NCBI GenBank assembly: GCA_964019055.1
Contig: OZ025219.1
Location: 9,738,388 to 9,802,387, forward strand
DNA: 64,000 nt
DNA from: Anthopleura xanthogrammica
Lineage: Eukaryota > Cnidaria > Anthozoa > Actiniaria > Actiniidae
Direction: 5' to 3'
Shown: one piece after another, positions 22,651 through 34,600 of the stretch
Layout of the letters: each line of letters opens with the position of its first letter
How positions within the stretch are numbered: position 1 is the stretch's first letter
The notes under the pieces: generated by a model
What the model saw: only the letters and a program-made list of their open reading frames with translations
Database searches by the model: none
What the model was told of the DNA's origin: nothing
Translations under genes and position numbers: made by a program

Positions 22651-24375
22651 CTATGTTTGACAGAAAAATTCCCTGAAAGTACCTGTTTTCCCATATTTTT
22701 CAAGTTTTCTAAAATCAGGCAAGCAGGCATTGTGGCCCTCCTTCTTGCAGTGCATTAGTTCTCCAGACAGCGCTTTATTCTGTAAAAAGGTGACGTTATA
22801 ATAGTGTCTGAGAAAACGGAATACGTCCATGTACGGGATCCATCTTCCATTTGTTTTGATCTTCATTACACTCCCTATCTCCTCACTATGAACGAAAATA
22901 GTCACGATACCACCAGCTTTCCAAGCAATTTTTGGTGGAAAACAGAAAAACTTGATTGGGTCTTGGTGAGAATAAATAGAAGAGTAGTTTTTCTCCTTAG
23001 CAAATTTAGCCAGTATCTCAGAAAGGGTATCTCTGCTTTTATGAAACACAAACATATCGATGTCTCCTGAATCCCAGGGCAGTACAGCACGCATTTTAAC
23101 TGCACCAATAGCAACCCCACCATCAATGCTGTATGGGATTCCTTTGGACTCTAAAAAGTCCGCCACTATGAATAAACAAGACTGTAAATTGTTTATCATG
23201 AAGGGGTAAGCAAATGTTCCTAGACGTGCCCAATGTCCTCCGTCCAACATCACTTTGTGGGCTATGGATTCATCACAAATATCTTCACCAAGTATAGGAC
23301 TCTCACGACTGCACAGGTCCAGAGTTTCAGAATCGGAATTCTTAAAACGAAACACCTTGTGTTTGTGGACAAAAGGAAGGTGTTTCAGGAAATAATCACG
23401 CTTGTTGATAGTCGTATTAGAGTTACACTTGCTGTCTTGGCAGACTTTGTATATGGCTTCAGGACGAACGCCACTCAAGGCACCTGCTGTCTTCACTCGA
23501 ATAAAGAAATCGGTAGTTGATAACGCTGTCATCTTGTCATCAAATGCACGTGTTTTGTTGACGAATAGACGTCCAATACTGGCCGTTCTCCCCATAAATG
23601 AAGGAGCGATGTTCTCACAGATCATCAGTTCATCGATGGACCGTTGATATTCATATCTCTGAGATAAGGTCCAGTTACACAACATCAAACGATAACATGG
23701 GATTTCAAGATGATCACCAGTCAAAATCGACCCACTCACAAAGTCTAATTCAGGAATGTTTTCCATTGCATGTAGCAGCCATCCAGAGCTGTGGTCAGAT
23801 GTCTGAGGAAACAATTCATGTTGGCAATCTAAAAACAAGAAATACTTTGTACGAACCCTTTGAATGAGCGAGTTGAAGGTCGATCCAACAGTGGAGCTTT
23901 TGATTGAGAGTAGTATTTCAACCTTTGGGAACAATTGCAGAAGCGCTCGTTGTCTAGCTTCCAAGCATGACGAGGGTACGGTGTTGCTTTCTCTGTATAG
24001 TATTATAGTTACAAACTTAGTAAACACCTTAATGTTATTAGCCAAGCCATGTTTCTCTGGTCGTGGAAGGGACACTGTTCCTTGTTTGGCATATTTTTGG
24101 TTTATGGTTTCGTCTGTCTTTGTTGTGTTCATCGATTCTTTACTTTCTACTTCAATATCAAATCGTGTTTGAAGACGCTTTAACCTCAGCTGTAAGTCCT
24201 GAATTTCCTGAGTTTTGACATGGCAGTTACACTGAGAAACAGATGTCAAGGAAGAACGTTTCGTGACAGTAAAGCTCCTTAAATTCAGTACATTCAAGAA
24301 AATATACATTACACATAACTGAGAAAGAAGGAATGCCAGTGCTGTCATCACGTTTTTAGAGCACCGAGGAGCCAT
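22651..24375 (-). CDS. LicD/fukutin-type phosphotransferase, copy 2
   Basis: Intronless, 574 aa, with the same layout as copy 1: membrane anchor (about 9-32), coiled-coil stalk, long middle region, then GGVAIGAVKMRAVLPWD and SGDID with the three catalytic-type Asp at 435, 438 and 440. From about residue 73 to 510 it is almost identical to copy 1. It differs strongly in the stalk (about 36-72) and in a C-terminal patch, RFLRHYYNVTFLQNKALSGE, where copies 1 and 3 read GLLRK-F/Y-Y and LSYFQN. The residue before the catalytic GG is Asp rather than Asn. The reading frame is intact. Golgi glycan modification is the family-based inference; the acceptor is unknown. Confidence 0.9.
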   Translation of the reverse strand: MAPRCSKNVMTALAFLLSQLCVMYIFLNVLNLRSFTVTKRSSLTSVSQCNCHVKTQEIQDLQLRLKRLQTRFDIEVESKESMNTTKTDETINQKYAKQGTVSLPRPEKHGLANNIKVFTKFVTIILYRESNTVPSSCLEARQRALLQLFPKVEILLSIKSSTVGSTFNSLIQRVRTKYFLFLDCQHELFPQTSDHSSGWLLHAMENIPELDFVSGSILTGDHLEIPCYRLMLCNWTLSQRYEYQRSIDELMICENIAPSFMGRTASIGRLFVNKTRAFDDKMTALSTTDFFIRVKTAGALSGVRPEAIYKVCQDSKCNSNTTINKRDYFLKHLPFVHKHKVFRFKNSDSETLDLCSRESPILGEDICDESIAHKVMLDGGHWARLGTFAYPFMINNLQSCLFIVADFLESKGIPYSIDGGVAIGAVKMRAVLPWDSGDIDMFVFHKSRDTLSEILAKFAKEKNYSSIYSHQDPIKFFCFPPKIAWKAGGIVTIFVHSEEIGSVMKIKTNGRWIPYMDVFRFLRHYYNVTFLQNKALSGELMHCKKEGHNACLPDFRKLEKYGKTGTFREFFCQT

Positions 24376-25224
24376 TTCTACTCAATTCTATCCAAGGTGA
24401 GTCAACAATGGAGGATCTCGACTGCATGTGCATGTAGCGAGTCTGGCCAATACAGTAGAAGCACAGGTAACCCAAACTATTCACTTTTTTAAGAGAATAT
24501 ATAATATAGTAAATAGATTTCGCTAAGATTTTGGAAATAAAGCTTCAAATCGGATATATAAAAAACAGAAGCGCACTTCTTTTTTTTGCGTTATTAGCGA
24601 TTCTAGGTATCCCTTGTACTTCTCTTCCGTCCTCTTTCCTTCCCTAAGATAAACACATTCAACTCCGTTTAGAGTACACGCCATTTATCCGTTTATTTAT
24701 TTTTAGGCCAATAATCTAAAAAAAAAAAATGTTTCCTTTATTTTAACGTATACTTATCATGGTATTTTGCGTTTTTATTTCATAAAAAGTTTTTCATGCA
24801 GATAAACTCCTACAAAGTTGAATAATCATAATGTTGACTGAAAACGAGGTAATCCAACTGGTCCAAAGCACCTCTCTGGAAGTCGCGCAAACAGTTTATA
24901 GCCTTTGACAGCCGCTACCCACCCCTCCCCCCTTAGGCTGGTGCGCATGCGTGCGACGTCACGGGCCCCCAATGTTGTCGGGTATGTGTAGAACAGTGTA
25001 ATCATTCACTTTGATTCCATTTCAACTGGAGCCAATCAGAAGCAAGCATCCAAGTCTCACCATCAGACATCCATCTAACAACAAACTTCGACGTTGTCAC
25101 AATTAATCTCTTAGAAATGCAGCACGGTGATTGGCTCCAGTTTAAGACTACTGTCTGATTGCCGGTTTAACGTTGCAAAAGTATTTCCAATTAAAGCGTC
25201 CGCACAGCAAAAATAGCTGGTTTA
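24376..25224. other. Intergenic sequence between LicD copy 2 and gene B
   Basis: No gene is supported. At 25022-25144 a short inverted pair, AACTGGAGCCAATCA and TGATTGGCTCCAGTT, marks a small MITE-like element. The 3' UTR of SLC6 gene B must begin at the right end, but no AATAAA signal is obvious next to the stop. Confidence 0.5.
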
Positions 25225-28200
25225 TCAAATGTTACTGTTTAGTGGTTGCCTTTGGCCGTTTCGTATTTCAACCATCTTAAAGACATTGGAGTCATGCTTA
25301 AGACCATTGCGAAATTTCTGAGTAAAACAAAGAAAAAAAATCAGTTTGAAACTCAAAAATAAGATGATTAGTACACTCGACTTTGATTCCCAGACTCGGC
25401 ATCGAATTTGAGTTTGCTGGTCTCCTCCTTGATTAAGAAGGGTTTTTACCGGTTTTTCTCCATGCAGCCCTACGTAAAACCTAACTTCCAATTCCGTAGG
25501 TTAGCCATGCCCTGACTTAGATCAGCCCAGAGGTTGTTCCAGGGTTCCATCTGTGAGTTAGCCGTGCCCTGACTTAGATCAGCCCAGAGGTTGTTCCAGG
25601 GTTCCATCTGTGAGTTAGCCGTGCCCTGACTTAGATCAGCCCAGAGGTTGTTCCAGGGTTCGATCTGTGAATTAGCCATGCCCTGACTTAGATCCGCCCA
25701 GAGGTTGTTTCAGGGTTTAATCTGTGAGTTAGCCATGCCCTGACTTAGATCAGCCCATAGGTTGTTTCAGGGTTCAATCTGTGAGTTAGCCGTGCCCTGA
25801 CTTAGATCAGCCCAGAGGTTGTTTCAGGGTTCAATATGTGAGTTAGCCATGCCCTGACTTAGATCAGCCCAGAGGTTGTTTCAGGGTTCAATATGTGAGT
25901 TAGCCATGTCCTGACTTAGATCAGCCCAGTGGTTGTTTCAGGGTTTGATCTGTGAGTTAGCCATGCCCTGACTTAGATCAGTCCAGAGGTTGTTCCAGGG
26001 TTTGTTCTGTGAGTTAGCCATACCCTGACTTAGATCAGCCCAGAGGTCGTTCCAGGGTTTGTTCTGTGAGTTAGCCGTGCCCTGACTTAGATCAACCCAG
26101 AGGTTGTTTCAGGGTTTTTTCTGTGAGTTAGCCGTGCCCTGACGTAGATCAGCCCAAAGGTTGTTCCAGGGTTTGTTCTGTGAGTTAGCCGTGCCCTGAC
26201 TTAGATCAACCCAGAGGTTGTTTCAGGGTTTGTTCTGTGAGTTAGCCGTGCCCTGACTTAGATCAACCCAGAGGTTGTTTCAGGGTTTGTTCTGTGAGTT
26301 AGCCGTGCCCTGACTTAGATCAACCCAGAGGTTGTTTCAGGGTTTGTTCTGTGAGTTAGCCGTGCCCTGGCTTAGATCAGCCCAGAGGCTATTTCAGGGT
26401 ATTGATAAAAATCGAAGGTTGAAAACAAATTGAAGGATTAAGAAACCATGTGTGGTTTGCATTGCAATTACTCTGCCAAATATGCAAGTTGGGTATTGTA
26501 CATATTAAACGTAGTGGTAGCGTGGATGTGTATGTGTAGCGATGCTGTCGGAATGATGGTTGTAAAATATTATTATTACTGATGAACTAACCTCAGTGAA
26601 AGTAGCACCTTTAGCGTAGTAGAACTGGATAACTGCGAAAACGGGGATGAGAGTCATCGAAGCGAAAGCGAGCAACCAACCAATAAACTCAGCCCAGTCT
26701 GGGTACGGCTTATTGTTGTAGCTGACTCCTCTCCACATGACGAGTTGCGCGACGATTAGCCCCTTTATAGAAATAAAACAGATCAATCAAATATCGGGGT
26801 TTCATGTTGTTTTTGGAAGAGAGATAGGTGCGAGTAATCAGTGAAAACTGAATTGGTCATTTTCATTTCCACCCATGGCCCATTAGGCACTATCTTTTTT
26901 ATCATCCCCTGAACTAGTGGTTGCTACTCTCTCATCTTTGAGTGATGCCCCTTTGACACCTGTCAATGTATAGCTACAGTTAGCCTCCTTCTCAGACGTT
27001 CTTAGGGTCGTCACGTCGTCACGCAACGTTTCTCGCGTTGCGTGACGACTTTAAGAGCGTCTGCGTAGGAGGCTAACCTACAGTTGTCAAAAAACCATGT
27101 GATTCTCCCGAAATTAATCCTCCAATACCCCTCCTCATTAAGGCGATAAATAATGGCCAGTCCCTTAATCGTTGTTGAACGTCTGTCGGTCGTCAGTGTG
27201 GCATATAAGGTAGAAAATAAAAAATGAAAAAATAAAATTAGTCTTGAATCAGCACTGAAGTATATACATACGAGGGTAAAGATTGGCGAGATGTATTTCC
27301 AGCACAGAATGAAAAACTTTTTCGGCCTTGTTCCTGTCATGGCCTCGACCATGTCACCAAGAACATCAGTACCTTATATAATGAGAACACAGAATCAGTC
27401 AAATCACGTTGTGAATTCAACACAATATTATTCAACATTTGTTCTGTCTGCAAAGACATTTGCCTACATAATAATAACAAGAATAACAATATTGAGGCTC
27501 ATGGGCACTCAGTGTACCCTCTCCGGCTAGATCTACTCATGTATAATTACCAACAATCCATCCAACGACAATAGCTTCACAGAATCCCACGACAAGAAGA
27601 GACACGCCTCCTGATTGGTAATCCATTAGGTTGAACACATACATGCCACCCTAAAGATTTACGATAGAATAGAAGATGTTACAGTTATGTGTTGGTCGAT
27701 CTAGCTGTAATGATATGTTACAGTCATGTGTTGGTCGATCTAGCTGTAATGATATGCATATTTATACGCATTTCATGCAGGCATGCGCAGTGCGAGTACG
27801 TTGCATGTGCGAGGCCAAGGATAGCAGCCATTGATATCAAAAGAAGTTAGCAGCAAATAAACAAGTTAGAACCCTATCCAATATTTGTTTGCACGCAGGC
27901 ATGAAGTTAATATTTGACTATGTGTCTTCTGCGAAGCTGGAACCCATTAATATAGCCTCATATCTTATTACACTAGCTACATTGTTTAGTCATTCTGAGC
28001 TTATTTGGAAGCCAAGGATTGTGTGAGCTAAAGCAGTTTTCGTATGACTGTGAAAAGGTCGCGGCACGAACGCGGTCATGACACGGCAAGGCACCCCTTT
28101 CACGTGACGTCAAAGCAGCTCGATTTGGAGGACAAAACAAAGGAATTTCAATCTCCTGAGAATTGGAATATATTGTTTTGTCCTCCAAATTGAGTTGCAT

Positions 28201-28481
28201 TCCGACGTGCTGCAAGGGGTCTATAGTACCAGGATTTAGGCTCCGTGGATTAAGTTCAAAGAGCTGTCTCTTAATCTAGATATAGTATCATCAAATTACC
28301 TCTGTACACATCGGTAGAGCAAGAAGGAACATCACAGCACACATGAAGGTAAGAAGAAGCCATTTGTATTTGCGGATGTACTTGGGATATTCGTCTGAAA
28401 GTCCTGTGATTACGCACTCAACCATACCAAACTGTATGTAGGAAAACAACGGGCAAGTAAATGAATGATTGGCTGAAATGG

Positions 28482-28564
<83 letters not shown>

Positions 28565-28576
28565 GTGATATGATGG

Positions 28577-28608
<32 letters not shown>

Positions 28609-31600
28609 GTGATAATGTTGATGGCGATGATGATGATAATGGCGATAATGTTGATGGTGATGATGATGGTAATGATGATGTTGATTGTGGTGCATATAGT
28701 GATGATGATGGTGAGGAAATACCTTTTCTGAGATGGAGTACATGGTTCATTGTGGTCCAGCTTGGGTGCAAACGCCTTTTGTTCACCATACTTTATATGG
28801 TGGTGTTTGTACCCAAGCTAGATCACGATATATCCTGTTTTTTCAAATTCAGAAAAGGCCAATGATGGTAATGATGATGTCAATGATTACATGGTGGCGA
28901 AGATGTGAATATTTTATCACTCCTTTTTTACGTCTCATCACTGTTTTACCTGGGTGTCGAGACCAAGAGTAATCAACATAAAGAAAAACAAGATTGCCCA
29001 TAAGGTTGACACAGGCATCTGAGATATGGCTTCTGGATAAGCTGCGAAAGCAAGACCAGGTCCTGAAAAATGCCAAGGAAAAAACGTTACAATCTGTCCA
29101 AACACTGGCATGTTGCAGGACATGTTACTCACCACTATCTACTACTTTATCCACTGATGTTCCCAGGGTGAACGCCATGAAACCCATGACACTGAAGATG
29201 ACAAAACCAGCAAAGAAACTGGTGCCGCAGTTGATGAGACAAACTATCAAAGCATCCCTGTTGACCAAGAAATCAAGCTTTAATTTAGTCAAATGATAAA
29301 TAATTTTTATTCCACTTTTAAGTCGTTCTCACTTTAGAATCGTTTGCGACGAAGTATAGGTTTTGGTGGACGTCAATCAAGGCGTTTCGATGACATTACA
29401 TTGACATGCGCCCTTTTTCGGACGATGTCATGGAAACACTTTGATTGACGTCCACCCACCAAAGCCTATTTTATCGCGACTGGCAAATTGTACCATTGCG
29501 CGCGTGTACTTCTGAGAACGCCAAAGTGATACACGAAGGCTGACTTGTTATCAAAAGCAAAGGCAAATCATCTCTTTCAAATTCTAAACTATCTAAGAAT
29601 TGTTTTGCACTCATTCCTTACGTTCCAACGTTGTTATGGAAGCTGTTGTAACTACCAAATGTGATGAGTGAACCAAACCCAACACCAAGGGAGTAGAAGA
29701 TCTGGGTAGCGGCGCGAACCCAAACCTAAAAAAATACAGATGGCATAGTTAAATAGCGCACTGTGTTAACCTCAGGGAATAGCTAGTTATGGGTTCAATA
29801 TACGTAATGTTAGATGTTCCTTCTTCTTCTTTCTTTACAATAGATCTGCAGTAATTTGTGCGTAATTATTTTCCATTCCAGACAACATGTACATGTAAAT
29901 TCCTTTTAAGACTGCGCCAACTAGTCAAGGGAAAAAAGGATCAAATATAGATCCTTGAGGGAATCCTTAGTCTTCCGTGACAAAAAATTGCGCCCCATCT
30001 AGTGAAGTGATGAAGGAACAAATTTAGATCCTTGAGGGAATCATTTCTTCCCAGACAAAATCATGAATACATAATGTCCCATCTAGTCAAGAATGAAGGG
30101 CCAAATATAGATTCTTGAGGGAATCCTTAGTCTTTCGTGAGAAAATTTAAAAAATGATTGAAATTAGCTATTGATGTAGGTTGTAAATTCATACTATCGT
30201 ACCTCTGGGTTTTTGAGTTTGTGGAAATCAGGATAAGTATAGAACAGAATACCCTTTGAAGCTCCATCCAGTGTAACTCCACGGAAAAACAAAATGATCA
30301 GGACTATGAAGGGAAATACAGCTGTGAAATACACAACCTAAACAAACAGAACGACAAGTCAGGTGTGATAAAATAAACTTCTAATATAAATTTCTATTCG
30401 AACTGGCGTCGATCGAGCGCTTTAATCATGAGCTCCTTCTTTAAAATGCTTTCTTCTAACCAGCTGTCGAGCTGTCTTCACCATACAGCAAAGTTGGGAA
30501 TCAAGGAAGGCGTAGCGGTAGTCCAATAACCTCTGTCCCAAAACGTATAACGTCCCAAAACGTAACATGGTAAATCAAAATTCCATCTGCGAATTAGCCG
30601 TCCACTGAATGTTATCAGCCGAAAGGTTGTGTCGGGTTATCGATAAAATTTGAAGTTTTTTTTTATTTACATCTTGATCAGCCTTTTTTCGGGTCTTTCT
30701 TGGTGTTGCAGGAAGTATTGTATTCAAGGTTAGGGTTCTTTGTATTGCAGGGTAATGTTTCGTTCTAAGTTCTTTGTTCTTGGCTATTGTTTTATTGTGT
30801 TCATGCCTCAGGTGTCTTGCAACACCAAGAAAGAGCGAGGTTCTTTTTTTCGCATGAGGGTCGTAAGACATGGTTAAGTTGAATGAGAACGTCTCACCTT
30901 CCCTGATGATTTGACTCCTTTCACCAGACAAAAATAGACCAAAACCCAGGCAAAGAAAAGACTGAGTGTAACCTCCCATCCTATGGATCCCAGATGCTCG
31001 ACCCCCTCACTGATCCGAAGAATCTTGTTACTATCAAAAAGGACAATTATTAATCATCATCGCATGTAACTCATGTTTGCTTAACATGTCTGCATTTGTA
31101 ATAATGACTAATTTTCGCTCGAATTTTACGACCCACCCGCGGGTTCGCCGTATCCCGCGAGGCTCGGTGAAATGTGTCGAATGTGAGTTGCTTCAGTTGG
31201 CTGTTCTCTCCTGAACTTCCAGGGGTTTCTTCCTCCGTAAAAACTCAAATTCTAAATTCTAATTCGATCTAGACTAAGGGCGTAGATGAAAATTACTCTG
31301 TGTAACATAATTCTAGTAACCCAAGAAAATTGTAATTGTTTAGCTTTAAGCACTTTATCATGCAGGCATAAGATTTCAACTGGTAAGCTTTAATACACAA
31401 GAAAAACGAATAACAAAGTTTTGTTTCGACTTCTTTCTAATCCGTGTAGCTTCAGCTTTGAATATTCTTAAAGCAGAGGTCTGATGGAGAGAGGGGGTAA
31501 AGTGCGCACCGTCGGCTTCCATTTTTAGCAGTTGAACGTCAACTGAAGGAACTGATATAGGTATTTTACCTTTTTAAGAAAAGAGCAAAATTCTACGGCA

Positions 31601-34600
31601 GTGACAGACTTACTTGAAGAATTCCTCAGCAGGTGATTTCCATTCAGGTGTACAGTTCTGCGCGAGGCCAAGAGCAGTACAGGTCATCGTTTCGTTACTG
31701 CTTTGCCTCATTGTTCTGTTGAAGAAAACGTAAGTTCGAAAGTCATTTTCTTTATCAGGATAGGGTAGATTTCGCATGAGTGTGAATCTTAAAGACACGC
31801 ACGTAATCCAGGGAATCACCATTAAGACATAGGAGTTCCCTTTATCATATGGAATCCCATTTATCTAGGACATCCTAAAATGGAATCTCACAATACTCAA
31901 GGTAATCAACCTTAACCCTTTAGGAATTCGACAACCAAGGGAATCCCCCTTTACGCTTTCGAAACCTAACATGATTCAAGAGAATCCCACTTTGTCCATT
32001 GGGAATCTCACATCATCAAAAGGATTCCTCCTTTATCCTTAATCCCTAATCAGCAAAGGGGATCCCCCTTCATTCTTAAAGATTCCAAAATTTCCCAAGG
32101 GAATCCCCTTTATCTTTAGGGAATCCCCTTTCATAAGGAGAATCCACCTTTAATCCAAGGGAATCTCCACCAAAACTCCACTATCCTCGGTACAACCTAC
32201 GACAATCCTAGATTATCTATATTTGGTCATGAAACGTTTCCTGTCTTACCTACAAACAAGGGTATTCCACGCATTATCACACGTTTTCCAGGGTACGTCG
32301 GCACGTAAGGAATTGACAAGAAATAAAATACACCATGCTATAATGATGTTGTAATATATCGCAACCAGAAATGACAGCATAATCATAGCGAACCCAACCC
32401 CTGTGAACAAAATAACCTGCAACATTAGAACTGACATGCTATCTAGATCTGCACAGCCAATCATATTGAAGCTTACCACGTGCCATGGGGCAGATTGCGG
32501 TCCAGGCTCCCACGGTACCAAGACTGAGATATTGACCAATAGCAAGCTCCATGTAGAACAATGGAATACCATTGATGGCCAACATCAGGAAATACGGAAT
32601 AAGGAAAGTTGCTATGGTAACAGGGATAAGTATATTAGTGGCATGGATGGTTGGATAACACTGTAAAGTCAGTGAAATAGCTATACGAAATGTGCCTAAA
32701 AATATATTATAAATGATATAATCATAGGCCACCAACCCAGTGGCGGATTTAGGGAGTGGTCGCAGGGTGCCCGTGACCCCTCCTTTCTAGCTTGGAACTA
32801 GTTGGTTAGTTAGCAAAAGGTGTATCTTCTTGATTTTGTTAATGTTCAATCAATTTACCAAAATGTTTTGTCACCCAGCTTGCTATTCCAATAGATTTAA
32901 ATAACAATCAACCAAACCAAATATTCAGCTTCGTTATCGTACGCCCACCAATTTCCAGGCGAATTATTAATGAATATCATTAGATTATGTTGAGATAGAT
33001 CTTCGCCAGTATGTCTGTATGTGGCCAATACTAATATGTATATTGATCCATGAATCCTATAGCCACTAAGGCCCCGTGGTTTTGATTTAAAATGGTGTAA
33101 TATCTTTTCCTCGGTTACGCTTGTGTTTACACGACATCTATTAAATATTAATGAAACCATGATGTTTTGAAAACGCTGTGTGAGAGTCAGAAGGTCCTAT
33201 ACCGTTTTCGTCCCGGGTCTCGTGTAAACGCGCTGTAACCTTATCATTTTCGACCCGGTTTTATGCTCGTGAAACCGTGTTCAAATGAAACCAGGTCCGT
33301 GTAAACGGGGTCTGACAATCCTAGCACTGATGTTAGTGGATCCTAACAACAGAAGTTTGCTTCCTGAGTGAACAGTATGATGTGTTTTATAAAAAAAAAA
33401 ACACCAAACAAATATATTCCTTGCATGATGTCAGTGCCAAGATCTTAGGCCGCGATGTTACACGAGACGACCACGAAAGGGTATATGTATCATGTAACAT
33501 GTCAGATTGGAACGATTTTTAGAGTAATTTCGACTTCAGGAAACATACTGCGAGGTTCTGATCTGAAGTCAAAACTTCGCAACTAAAAATTACGAATTTT
33601 TGGCAGCGTTGCGCGAAAATCATCGTTGCGAATTGTTTCGTGTAACATCGCCTTTAATGATGGATGGGTATGTTGATGAACTTATAGCGTCAGACCGACA
33701 CTTAATCTCCCTTGATTCGAGGGTTTTTATCCCTCTGCAAAACCAAGCAAGCTAAATTTCAATCCAATCTGAAAGTTAGCCATGTCCCAACTTTGGAGGT
33801 TATTTCAGGGTTCTATCTGTGAGTTAGCCATGCCCTGACTTAGATCAGTCCAGAGGTTGTCAGTTTCAGGGTTCGATCTGTGAGTTAGCCATGTCCTGAC
33901 TTACATCAGCCCAGAGGTTGTTTCAGGGCTCTATATATATGTGTGTGTTAGCCTGATCAGCCCAGAGGTTGTTTCAGGGCTATATATATATATCTGTGTG
34001 TTAGCCTGATCAGCCCAGAGGTTGTTTCAGGGCTCTATATATATGTGTGTGTTAGCCTGATCAGCCCAGAGGTTGTTTCAGGGCTCTATATATATGTGTG
34101 TGTTAGCCTGATCAGCCCAGAGGTTGTTTCAGGGTTCGATATATATGTGTGTGTTAGCCTGATCAGCCCAGAGGTTGTTTCAGGGTTCGATATATATATG
34201 TGTGTTAGCCTGATCAGCCCAGAGGTTGTTTCAGGGCTCTATATATATGTGTGTGTTAGCCTGATCAGCCCAGAGGGTACCGTAGAGGTCTGATGAAAAT
34301 CTTTAAAAATTAAAGAGCGCTTGATTTTTTTGTAACAGAAGCAAAAACACTCAGAAAACTCGTCTAATATCAACTTCACGTCGTGAGCCGATAATAACGA
34401 AAGGCAAGTTCATTAAAAATTTATAATTTTGTCAAAATCTGAATAAAAGTCATCGTCAAAATATTAAGAACTCATCTACCTGTTACAAGTCTAATTGCGA
34501 GTTCTTTGTGCAATTTTCTGCCCACTTGGGTTCTCGATTGAATATTATAGTTGATAAATCAAGATTTTCCATAGGGAATAGAGAGCCTTTAATGGCGATG

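Noticed and set aside
25490..26400. CRISPR-like regular repeats
   Set aside because: Units are contiguous without unique spacers, and the genome is animal; these are minisatellites.
28291..28789. Poly-His/Ile/Ser ORFs
   Set aside because: They come from the GAT microsatellite. Only the FGMVECV...PMCTE part (28300-28431) is real, as exon 10 of gene B.
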